A stretch of 64,000 nt of DNA from assembly GCF_029968015.1 (NCBI RefSeq), contig NZ_JASCIS010000020.1, positions 62,001-126,000 of the forward strand, written 5' to 3'. This document shows, piece after piece, positions 57,455 to 64,000 of the stretch. Position 1 is the stretch's first letter, and every line of letters begins with the position of its first letter. The translations under genes were made by a program, and so were the position numbers. The notes under the pieces are model-generated. The model was not told the origin of the DNA. It ran no database searches and saw only the letters and a program-made list of their open reading frames with translations. This DNA is from Streptomyces luteolus. GTDB lineage: Bacteria > Actinomycetota > Actinomycetes > Streptomycetales > Streptomycetaceae.

Positions 57455-59065
57455 TCAGAGCGTGCGCAGCAGCACCGCCGGCTGTTCCACGCAGTCGGCG
57501 ACGTACCGCAGGAAGCCGCCCGCCGTGCCGCCGTCGCAGACGCGGTGGTCGAAGGTGAGGGAGAGCTGGACCACCTGGCGTATCGCCAACTCGCCCTGGT
57601 GCACCCAGGGTTTGGGCACGATCCGGCCCACGCCGAGCATCGCGGCCTCGGGGTGGTTGATGATCGGCGTCGAGCCGTCCACGCCGAACACGCCGTAGTT
57701 GTTCAGCGTGAACGTGCCGCCGGTCAGCTCGGCCGGGGTCAGCGATCCGGTCCGCGCCGCCTCCGTGAGCCGCCCGAACTCGGCGCTCAGCGACTCCGCG
57801 TCCCGCGCATGCGCGTCTCGCACCACCGGTACGACCAGGCCCCGCTCCGTCTGCGCGGCGAAGCCGAGGTGGACCGCGTCCAGGCGGACGATCTCGCGGG
57901 CCTCCAGGTCGACCGTGGCGTTCAGCTCCGGGTAGCGGGCCAGGGCCGCCGTGCAGATCCGGGCGAGGAGCGCGAGCAGGGAGATCTTCTGCCCGGCGGC
58001 CGCGTTGCCGTTCATCGCCTTGCGGGCGTTCATCAGCTCCGTGGCGTCCGCGTCCACCCAGCAGGTCGCGTCCGGGATCTCGCGGCGGCTGCGGGACAAC
58101 TTGTCCGCGACGGCCCCCCGCACCCCGCGCAGCGGCGTACGCGTCTGGCCCGCGGCCGTACGGGTCTGGCCCGCGGCCGTACGCGCGGGACCCTCGCGGG
58201 TGGCCTGACCGAGCGCGCTCTCCTCGGTGACGCCCTCCTCGGTGACGCTCTCCTCGGTGACGCCCTCCGCCGTGACGGCCCCTTCGCGTGCCGTGTCCGG
58301 CTGCGCCGCGCGCTGGGCGGCACGCACCGCGTACTCCACATCCGCGCGCAGGATCAGCCCGTCCACCCCCGACCCGGTCAACTCCCGCAGATCCAGGCCG
58401 TTTTCCTTCGCCAGACGCCGTACGAGCGGGGAGATCACCGGAACGGGTCCGTCCGCCTCCCGCGCGGGGGCGGATGTGCCCTGTGCGGGAGCAGACGCCT
58501 CCTGTGCGGGAGCAGACGCCTCCTGTGCGCGAGCGGGTGCGGGCGCTGTCCGCTCGGGCTCGGCCGGAGCGGGCCGGCTCTCCGCAGTACGCGAGCTCTC
58601 CACGGCACGCGAGCCGTCCGTCCCGGCACCGGCACCGGCACCGACGCCCGGGGGCCGCACCCGGCGCCGGCGGGCCGGGGCCGCACCCGTGCCGTACCCG
58701 ACCAGGACGTTCCCCGAGGACTCCGGCTCGCCCTCGTCCGCACGGGCACCGCTCTCCGTACGGCTCGACGCCCCGCCACCGGTGCCGTTCAGCCCCGACG
58801 ACGCGCCGTCTCCGGCCTCGGCGCCGACCGCGACGGTCAACAGCGGTGCCCCTACGGGGAGTTCCGTGCCCTCCTCGCCGAATCTGGCGGTGACCACGCC
58901 CGCGTACGGGCAGGGCACCTCGACCATCGCCTTGGCCGTCTCGACCTCGACCACCGGCTGGTCCACCGCGACCACGTCGCCGACGGACACCATCCAGCGG
59001 ACGATCTCGGCTTCCGTGAGCCCCTCGCCCAGGTCGGGCAGAGCGAACTCGAAGACCTGCGCCAT
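57455..59065 (-). CDS. bkdC: branched-chain 2-oxoacid dehydrogenase E2 (operon 2)
   Basis: 536 residues, longer than the operon 1 E2 because of its linkers. The lipoyl domain (2-80) has Lys45 in EVETAKAMVEVP. A first linker of about 120 residues ends in EASAPAQEASAPAQ repeats. The E3-binding domain follows (PLVRRLAKENGLDLRELTGS), then a second linker with TEESVTEEGVTEES and AAGQTRTAAGQTRT repeats. The catalytic domain has TFDHRVCDGG (His507, Asp511). The ATG overlaps the E1-beta stop (TGATG). It completes the second branched-chain dehydrogenase, which would make branched starter acyl-CoAs for fatty acids and polyketides. E3 must be encoded elsewhere. Confidence 0.92.
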   Translation of the reverse strand: MAQVFEFALPDLGEGLTEAEIVRWMVSVGDVVAVDQPVVEVETAKAMVEVPCPYAGVVTARFGEEGTELPVGAPLLTVAVGAEAGDGASSGLNGTGGGASSRTESGARADEGEPESSGNVLVGYGTGAAPARRRRVRPPGVGAGAGAGTDGSRAVESSRTAESRPAPAEPERTAPAPARAQEASAPAQEASAPAQGTSAPAREADGPVPVISPLVRRLAKENGLDLRELTGSGVDGLILRADVEYAVRAAQRAAQPDTAREGAVTAEGVTEESVTEEGVTEESALGQATREGPARTAAGQTRTAAGQTRTPLRGVRGAVADKLSRSRREIPDATCWVDADATELMNARKAMNGNAAAGQKISLLALLARICTAALARYPELNATVDLEAREIVRLDAVHLGFAAQTERGLVVPVVRDAHARDAESLSAEFGRLTEAARTGSLTPAELTGGTFTLNNYGVFGVDGSTPIINHPEAAMLGVGRIVPKPWVHQGELAIRQVVQLSLTFDHRVCDGGTAGGFLRYVADCVEQPAVLLRTL

Positions 59066-60090
59066 CAGCTGTCCCCCTCCCACTGCAGCCTCGCCACGGC
59101 GTCCAGGATCCTGTCGACGCCGGGCAGATGGTGCCGCTCCAGCATCGGCGGCGGATACGGGATGTCGAACCCCGCGACCCGCAGGACGGGCGCCTCCAGG
59201 TGGTGGAAGCACCGCTCCGTGACCCGCGCGGCGATCTCCGAGCCAGGTCCGCCGAACCCGCCCGACTCATGCACCACGACCGCGCGGCCGGTTCTGCGCA
59301 CCGAGTCGCAGACCGTCGCGTCGTCGAACGGCACCAGCGAGCGCAGGTCCACGACCTCGAGCTCCCATCCCTCCTCACGCGCGGCCTCCGCGGCCTCCAG
59401 GCAGACCGGCACGGAGGGCCCGTACGTGATGAGCGTCGCGCTGCGGCCGGTGCGCCGCACCACGGCCCGTCCTATCGGTTCAACGCTCGCCGGAGCGTCC
59501 GGGTTCCAGGAATCCTTCGACCAGTAGAGGCGCTTGGGCTCCAGGAACACCACCGGGTCGTCGGAGGCGATCGAGGCGCGGAGCAGGCCGTACGCGTCGG
59601 CGACCGTGGCCGGTGTGACGACGTGCAGACCCGGCGTCGCCATGTAGTAGGCCTCGGAGGAGTCGCTGTGGTGCTCGACGCCGCCGATGCCGCCGCCGTA
59701 CGGCACGCGGATGGTGATCGGGAGCGGCATGGCACCCTTCGTGCGGTTCCGCATCCGCGCCACGTGTGAGATCAGCTGCTCGAACGCCGGGTACGCGAAC
59801 GCGTCGAACTGCATCTCCACGACCGGCCGCAGGCCGTACATCGCCATGCCGACGGCCGTGCCCAGGATGCCCGCCTCCGCGAGCGGGGTGTCCGTACAGC
59901 GGTCCTCGCCGAACTCCTTGGTGAGGCCGTCGGTGATGCGGAAGACGCCGCCGAGCGGGCCGACGTCCTCCCCCATCACGTGCACGCTCGGGTCCGCAGC
60001 GAGCGAGTCCCGCAGCGCGCGCTGCAGGGCCTGCGCCATGGACGCGGGTTTCACCGCCGTCGTACTCGGCTTGTCCGCCACGGTGGTCAT
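59065..60090 (-). CDS. bkdB: branched-chain 2-oxoacid dehydrogenase E1-beta (operon 2)
   Basis: 341 residues: a 16-residue leader, then the pyrimidine-binding domain (MGEDVGPLGGVFRITDGL, DTPLAEAGILGTAVG, YGGGIGGVEHHSDS) and the C-terminal domain with VVDLRSLVPFDDATV and VVHESGGFGGPGSEIAAR. The ATG overlaps the E1-alpha stop (ATGA) and its own stop overlaps the E2 start, so all three subunits are translationally coupled. It is clearly paralogous to the E1-beta at 43215-44195. Confidence 0.94.
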   Translation of the reverse strand: MTTVADKPSTTAVKPASMAQALQRALRDSLAADPSVHVMGEDVGPLGGVFRITDGLTKEFGEDRCTDTPLAEAGILGTAVGMAMYGLRPVVEMQFDAFAYPAFEQLISHVARMRNRTKGAMPLPITIRVPYGGGIGGVEHHSDSSEAYYMATPGLHVVTPATVADAYGLLRASIASDDPVVFLEPKRLYWSKDSWNPDAPASVEPIGRAVVRRTGRSATLITYGPSVPVCLEAAEAAREEGWELEVVDLRSLVPFDDATVCDSVRRTGRAVVVHESGGFGGPGSEIAARVTERCFHHLEAPVLRVAGFDIPYPPPMLERHHLPGVDRILDAVARLQWEGDS

Positions 60091-61226
60091 CGCTCGGCCT
60101 CCGCTTCCAGCTCGGCGCGCAACTGGGCGGCCTGCTCGCGCAGTTGGGTGGTCTGCTCCGCGTACACATGCGTGAACAGGTCCATCGGGTCCAGGACCGG
60201 GTCCTGGTTCATGCGCTCGCGCAGGTCGGCCGCGAGCGCCTCGGCGGCGTCCTTCGCGCCCTGCCTGCGGGCGTCGTCGAGGAGGCCGCGCTCCGTCAAC
60301 TCGCCTTCCAGGAGCGCGATCGGGTCGTGCGCCCGCCAGGTCTCCACTTCCGTGTCCCGGCGATAGCGCGTCGCGTCGTCGGCGTTGGTGTGCGCCTCGA
60401 TGCGGTACGTCACGGCCTCCACCAGCGTGGGACCGCCGCCCTCGCGCGCGCGGCACACGGCTTCGGTGAGCACGTCGTGGGCCGCCGCCGCGTCGTTCCC
60501 GTCGACCAGGCGGCCCGGCATTCCGTACCCGACGGCCTTGTGGGCCAGGGACGGTGCGGCGGTCTGCTTGGCGAGGGGCACCGAGATCGCGAATCCGTTG
60601 TTCTGCACAAGGAAGACGACCGGCGCCTTCCACACCGCCGCGAAGTTCAGCGCCTCGTGGAAGTCGCCCTCGCTCGTCCCGCCGTCGCCCACCATCGCGA
60701 GCGCCACCACGTCGTCGCCCTTGAGGCGGGCGGCGTGCGCGAGGCCCACGGCATGCGGAAGCTGGGTGGCGAGCGGGGTGCACAGGGGCGCGATGCGGTG
60801 CTCGTGCGGGTCGTACCCGGTGTGCCAGTCGCCGCGCAGCAGCGTCAGCGCCTGCACGGGGTCGAGGCCGCGGGCCACGGCGGCGAGCGTGTCGCGGTAG
60901 CTGGGGAAGAGCCAGTCGCGCTCTTCGAGGGCGAGCGCGGCGGCGACCTCGCAGGCCTCCTGCCCGGTGCTCGACGGGTAGACCGCGAGCCGGCCCTGCC
61001 GGGTGAGCGCCGTCGCCTGCGTGTTGTATCTGCGGCCGCGTACCAGCTGCTCGTACAGCTCGAGCAGCAGCGCCGGGTCCGCCTTGGCCGCCGACTCGGT
61101 GCCGAGGACGCGGTACGGCCTGGCATCGGGCAGCAGTGGGGCGGGATCCGTACGGGGCTTCCAGGCGGGCGGCGGGCTGGGTCGGTAGGACCCCCGCTGC
61201 TCCATGACCGGGCTCTGGTTCTTCAC
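60087..61226 (-). CDS. bkdA: branched-chain 2-oxoacid dehydrogenase E1-alpha (operon 2)
   Basis: 379 residues beginning at GTG 61226, which has AGGAGGT seven bases upstream; a TTG at 61247 would include that ribosome site in the coding region. A Pro-rich leader precedes the E1-alpha fold: PSYRDTLAAVARGL, the thiamine-binding GDGGTSEGDFHEAL ending QNNGFAIS, and YRIEAHTNADDATRYR. It decarboxylates branched 2-oxo acids with the next-encoded E1-beta. It lacks the Lys/Ala-rich tail of the operon 1 paralogue. It is divergent from an Lrp-type regulator, the arrangement described for bkdR control in Streptomyces. Confidence 0.94.
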   Translation of the reverse strand: MKNQSPVMEQRGSYRPSPPPAWKPRTDPAPLLPDARPYRVLGTESAAKADPALLLELYEQLVRGRRYNTQATALTRQGRLAVYPSSTGQEACEVAAALALEERDWLFPSYRDTLAAVARGLDPVQALTLLRGDWHTGYDPHEHRIAPLCTPLATQLPHAVGLAHAARLKGDDVVALAMVGDGGTSEGDFHEALNFAAVWKAPVVFLVQNNGFAISVPLAKQTAAPSLAHKAVGYGMPGRLVDGNDAAAAHDVLTEAVCRAREGGGPTLVEAVTYRIEAHTNADDATRYRRDTEVETWRAHDPIALLEGELTERGLLDDARRQGAKDAAEALAADLRERMNQDPVLDPMDLFTHVYAEQTTQLREQAAQLRAELEAEAER

Positions 61227-61469
61227 CGCGTGCACCTCCTCGATCAAGGGGTGGCGCCGAGCGCCTCGAATATCTCGAATGTCCTGAATATTGGGTGGTG
61301 ATCAGGGGTCGTGCAGATGTCGAGAGAGACGCGGCTGTGCGATGCGCCTCACCTACCGATTGTTCGGTCGTCGGCGCATTTTGGCTACAGGCACCTCCAG
61401 CCTGTGGACAAACGGTTCTCCACAGCCTGGGATAGATGCAGTACGTCCATGGTAGGGAGGCGGGGGGAC
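61227..61469. promoter_or_regulatory. bkdA-bkdR divergent control region
   Basis: 243 bp, relatively AT-rich near 61265-61295 (GAATATCTCGAATGTCCTGAATATT contains two GAATATT/C half-sites, suitable for an Lrp-type protein). Further right is CTGTGGA-N10-TCCACAG (61402-61425), whose arms read as DnaA boxes. Confidence 0.55.
61403..61424. promoter_or_regulatory. inverted pair of DnaA-box-like sequences
   Basis: TGTGGACAA at 61403-61411 is the reverse complement of TTGTCCACA, the preferred Streptomyces DnaA box. TTCTCCACA follows at 61416-61424 in the opposite orientation, four bases apart. Alternatively the dyad is simply an operator for BkdR. Confidence 0.5.
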
Positions 61470-62036
61470 ATGGCACCTGAACGAATGGCCGACCAGGGCT
61501 CCGACGACGCGTCGGACTCTTCGGCGACACCGCCCACGACACACTCCACGGCACAGTCCACGACGCCGCTGCCGCCGCCGCGCCCGCTGGACGCCATCGA
61601 CCGGGACATCCTGCGGATGCTGCGGACGGACGGTCGCGCCTCGATACGTTCCGTGGCCGAGCACGTTCATGTGTCGCGGGCCAACGCGTACGCCCGGATC
61701 AACCGGCTGATCGAGGACGGCGTGATCCGCGGCTTCGGGGCGCGCGTCAACCACGAACGCGCCGGCCAGGGAGCCTCCGCGTACATCACCCTGAAGATCG
61801 TGCAGAACTCCTGGCGCACGGTCCGCGAACAACTCAAGGAACTCCCGGGCGCGGCCCATATGGCGCTGGTCAGCGGCGACTTCGACGTACTGCTGCTCGT
61901 ACACACACCGGACAACCGCACCTTGCGCGAACTCGTCCTGACACGGCTGCAGTCAATCCCGGAGGTACTGAGCACACGCACGCTGCTGGTCTTCGAGGAG
62001 ACGGATCTGGATCATCCGGAGGATCCCGGGGGATAG
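61470..62036 (+). CDS. bkdR: Lrp/AsnC-family regulator of the bkd operon
   Basis: 188 residues from ATG 61470, preceded by GGGAGGCGGGGGG. A Ser/Thr/Pro-rich leader of about 35 residues leads to an Lrp-type helix-turn-helix (DAIDRDILRMLRTDGRASIR, then VHVSRANAYARINRLIEDG). An AsnC/RAM effector domain follows (YITLKIVQNSW, VSGDFDVLLLVHTPD). Lrp proteins bind amino acids as octamers. In Streptomyces avermitilis the divergent Lrp gene bkdR controls bkd expression in response to branched-chain amino acids, and the same layout is seen here. It probably also regulates itself. Confidence 0.92.
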   Translation: MAPERMADQGSDDASDSSATPPTTHSTAQSTTPLPPPRPLDAIDRDILRMLRTDGRASIRSVAEHVHVSRANAYARINRLIEDGVIRGFGARVNHERAGQGASAYITLKIVQNSWRTVREQLKELPGAAHMALVSGDFDVLLLVHTPDNRTLRELVLTRLQSIPEVLSTRTLLVFEETDLDHPEDPGG

Positions 62037-62982
62037 GGGGTAAGGGCTGGGAGTTGAGGGCTGGAGGTTAGGGGCCGGGGCCGGGGCTGGGGTCCGGGGT
62101 TAATGGGTTGAGGGTCGCGGGTCTGCGTGCTTGGGCTTGCTCGGGGCTGCCGGCCGAGCGGATTCAGGTCGTCCGATGCTCGAGGGGGGAGTCCAACCTC
62201 GGGGCGCCGGTGCTCGGGTGCGAGTCCAACCTCGGGGCGCCGGTGCTTGGGGGTCGAGCCCAACCTCGGCCGGTCCGGCGCTTGGGACCAGTCCACACCC
62301 AGCGCGGCCGGAGCCTCGGGGAGGGAGCCCGATCCAGCCCATCCCGACGCGCGGGCAACGCCCCCCGCTCATCTGATGCCCAGGCGGCGGGACCGGCCCC
62401 AGCCGTCCAGCACCTGGGAAACGACCCCAACCTCAGCCCGCCCGGCGCGCGGGGAACGACCCCAACCTCAGCCCGTCCAGCGCGCGGGGAACGAGTCCCC
62501 ATCCAGCGCATTCGACACTCGGCCAACGACCCCAATCCCCGCCCATCCACCGCCCAGGCGGCGGGCCTGCCCTCAACCGTCCAGTGCCTGGGAAGCGACC
62601 CCATCCAGCCCGTCCGGCGTTTGAGGACGAGCGCGAAGCGCGATGCGGGGGTCCGGCGCAACGCCCCGAAGCCGGGGTCTGGGCGGAGCCCCGAAGCGGG
62701 GCTCAGGGGCAAGTCCCGAAGCTGGGGTCCGGGGGCTGACGCCCGGAGCGGGGGCCAGGGCGCGGCAGCTCCGGGAGGGGCGGACAGGCGCAGCCCCAGT
62801 AGCCCTCGTAGCCATCCGCTGAGGACTCTCGGGAGAGACGGCCACCCCAGCCCGTCCGGCGCTTGAGGACCAGCCCGGAGGGCGACGGGACCGGGGGCCC
62901 GGGGCGCAGCCCCTGGAGCCGTCCGCTGAGGACTTTCGGGAAGGGGCGGGGAGGGGAAAAAAACCCGCCCGCACCCCAAACC
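62037..62982. repeat. 946-bp gap filled with degenerate gene-end repeats
   Basis: No gene is supported here. From about 62165 to 62600 there are a dozen or more imperfect 26-30-bp units of the type CCAACCTCGGGGCGCCGGTG or AACGACCCCAACCTCAGCCC. These grade into full copies of the gene-end repeat at 62606 (CCCGTCCGGCGTTTGAGGAC) and 62855 (CCCGTCCGGCGCTTGAGGAC). CCGCTGAGGACTCTCGGGAG and CCGCTGAGGACTTTCGGGAA form a further pair near 62817 and 62921. It probably marks the shared 3' end of bkdR and the tetR gene. Confidence 0.8.
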
Positions 62983-63573
62983 TCACTCCTCCGTACGAAG
63001 CCCCGCAAAAGCCAAGTGCACCACCGCGTCGGCGATCTCCGCGTCGTCCATCCCACGACCCCCCGGGCGGTACCACTCGACAATCGAGTTGATCATCCCG
63101 AACAGCAGCCGAGTAGCCAGCCTGACCTCGACATCCGCCCGCAGATCCCCATCCGCGACCGCCGCCTTGAACAGCTCGGCCACCTGGTGGTCGAAGTCCC
63201 GGCGCCGCTCCAGCGCCCACTGCTCCGTCGCCGTGTTCCCCCGCACCCGCAACAGCAGGGTCACGTAAGGGAGTTCGGCGGTCAGGACGCCGACCATGCG
63301 TCGGGTGACGTACTCCAGGCGGTCCACAGCCCGCCCCACGCGCGCGTGCTCCTCGTCGAGGATCGCGAACAGGCCGTCGAGGGCACGGCTCACCGCGCGG
63401 CGCAGCAACTCCTCCTTGCCCGCCACATGGTGGTAGATCGAGGACTTGGAGATACCGGCCGCCTTGGAGAGGTGCTCCATGGACGTGCCGTCGTAGCCCC
63501 GCTCGTTGAAGATCCGTACGGCGACGGCGAGAAGCGTCTCGGGCGTGTACGTGTCGCGTCGTGCCGTGGTCAT
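62983..63573 (-). CDS. TetR-family regulator
   Basis: 196 residues from ATG 63573. An N-terminal TetR helix-turn-helix (TPETLLAVAVRIFNERGYDG, then LSKAAGISKSSIYHHVAGKE) is followed by an all-helical ligand domain. YVTLLLRVRGNTATEQWALE and GMINSIVEWYRPGGRGM within it are typical of regulators of acyl-CoA metabolism genes in actinomycetes (FadR/PaaR-like branch, from memory). The start overlaps the stop of the 3-hydroxyacyl-CoA dehydrogenase gene (ATGA), so it is the second gene of that operon and is a likely regulator of it. Confidence 0.9.
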   Translation of the reverse strand: MTTARRDTYTPETLLAVAVRIFNERGYDGTSMEHLSKAAGISKSSIYHHVAGKEELLRRAVSRALDGLFAILDEEHARVGRAVDRLEYVTRRMVGVLTAELPYVTLLLRVRGNTATEQWALERRRDFDHQVAELFKAAVADGDLRADVEVRLATRLLFGMINSIVEWYRPGGRGMDDAEIADAVVHLAFAGLRTEE

Positions 63574-64000
63574 GGGCGGACCGTCTCTTCCTGGGCGTGG
63601 ACGCGCCGACGCAGCCCCAGGGAGGGTGCGTAGCGCCCCGTCGGCTGCTGGTCGTGCATGCGGGACAGCAGGTCGTGCAGCCGCTCCAGGCCGACGCTCT
63701 CGCCCCAACCGAGCGGGCCTTCGGGGTAGTTCACGCCGAGCCGCATGGCCGTGTCGATGTCGTCGGCGCCCGCCACACCCCGATCCAGGGCGTCGAGCGC
63801 GATGTCGAAGAGCGTCGCGACCGTACGGGCCACGATCAGGCCGGGCACGTCAGCGAGGACGACGACCTGCTTGCCGAGCGCCTGGAAGAGCCCGGTGGCC
63901 TCCCGCAGCGCGGCCTCCGAGGCCGTCACCGAGGGAGCGACGGCTATCAGCGAGGTGGTCCCGTAGTCACGGGCGAGGTCGAACTGGACCGCGTCCCCGT
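63570..64000 (-). CDS. 3-hydroxyacyl-CoA dehydrogenase, C-terminal part (5' end outside window)
   Basis: The frame is open from the window edge to the TGA at 63570, 143 codons. The visible part contains the tail of the NAD-binding half, then the C-terminal 3HCDH domain: KQVVVLADVPGLIVARTVATL, DIDTAMRLGVNYPEGPLGWG and VGLERLHDLLSRMHDQQPTG. This is characteristic of 3-hydroxybutyryl-CoA dehydrogenase-type enzymes, which oxidise 3-hydroxyacyl-CoA in beta-oxidation or phenylacetate breakdown. The last residues (RRRVHAQEETVRP) overlap the TetR start by ATGA. The start and NAD-binding motif lie beyond the window. Confidence 0.9.
   Translation of the reverse strand, partial: GDAVQFDLARDYGTTSLIAVAPSVTASEAALREATGLFQALGKQVVVLADVPGLIVARTVATLFDIALDALDRGVAGADDIDTAMRLGVNYPEGPLGWGESVGLERLHDLLSRMHDQQPTGRYAPSLGLRRRVHAQEETVRP

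Noticed and set aside
41806..62036. Part of a polyketide biosynthetic cluster
   Set aside because: The bkd genes could supply starter units, but no synthase, tailoring or resistance genes are present; the surroundings are housekeeping.
62108..62866. Open frames of about 165-270 codons in the gap after bkdR
   Set aside because: They are made of the degenerate gene-end repeats, differ in composition from the neighbours, and have no domain or ribosome site.

Overview
The window looks like core chromosome of a Streptomyces-type high-GC actinomycete. GC content is very high, start codons are often GTG or TTG, and most genes abut or overlap by ATGA or GTGA. Family markers agree: a snapalysin-LysR pair, mycothiol-dependent enzymes, a bacterial proteasome activator, duplicated branched-chain 2-oxoacid dehydrogenase (bkd) operons with an Lrp-type regulator, and the intergenic repeats common in Streptomyces. 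Two perfect 14-bp parS sites (6915 and 54462) suggest the segment lies in the ParB-binding zone around the replication origin. From memory only, the order metG-aspS-SpoIIE phosphatase-acyl-CoA dehydrogenase-bkd-Ser/Thr kinases-bkd resembles the S. coelicolor chromosome a little to one side of oriC.

Layout. 1-4.6 kb: a truncated secreted SH3 protein, an FMN reductase, a DrrAB-like ABC exporter and an unknown membrane protein. 4.7-8.1 kb: an alpha/beta hydrolase divergent from a MocR-type regulator whose last codons lie in a parS site, then an endonuclease/exonuclease/phosphatase-family protein running into a 32-bp tandem repeat. 8.3-12.5 kb: an FUSC-type exporter, then a lipoprotein coupled to a histidine kinase with no response regulator beside it. 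12.9-18.3 kb: snpA/snpR with a clear LysR operator, a cell-surface protein, and a Tat-exported PhoX-family phosphatase behind a PHO box. 18.6-29.5 kb: a VWA protein, metG, a small membrane protein, aspS, a multidomain SpoIIE-type phosphatase, an SseB-like protein, pirin and an AI-2E-family membrane protein. 29.7-41.7 kb: acyl-CoA dehydrogenase, M18 aminopeptidase, a thioredoxin-NHL protein, a LURP-one-like protein, a nitrilase-family amidase, a maleylpyruvate-isomerase-like protein, an MFS/GntR pair, a D,D-carboxypeptidase and a DMT transporter.

41.8-45.4 kb is the first bkd operon, with a lysine/alanine-rich tail on E1-alpha. It is followed by a DevR-like response regulator, a flavin/PNPOx-fold protein, two divergent Ser/Thr kinases and Bpa. 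A leftward block (57.3-51.6 kb) carries a MobA-like/DUF6457 fusion, moeA, a K+ channel-TrkA protein, a quinone oxidoreductase and a His-rich membrane protein. 57.4-62.0 kb holds the second bkd operon, divergent from its likely regulator bkdR. A 0.95-kb repeat-filled gap precedes a TetR regulator and the end of a 3-hydroxyacyl-CoA dehydrogenase gene.

No tRNA, rRNA, CRISPR array, prophage, transposase or complete biosynthetic gene cluster was seen. The bkd operons could supply branched acyl-CoA starters for fatty acids and polyketides. The most unusual signals are repeats invading coding sequence: a 79-bp element, 77/79 identical, inserted in the same frame in two unrelated genes; a 21-unit 15-bp minisatellite splitting a nucleotidyltransferase domain; an Arg/Gly-rich insert inside a kinase HAMP domain; and parS sites used as gene ends in the same reading frame.
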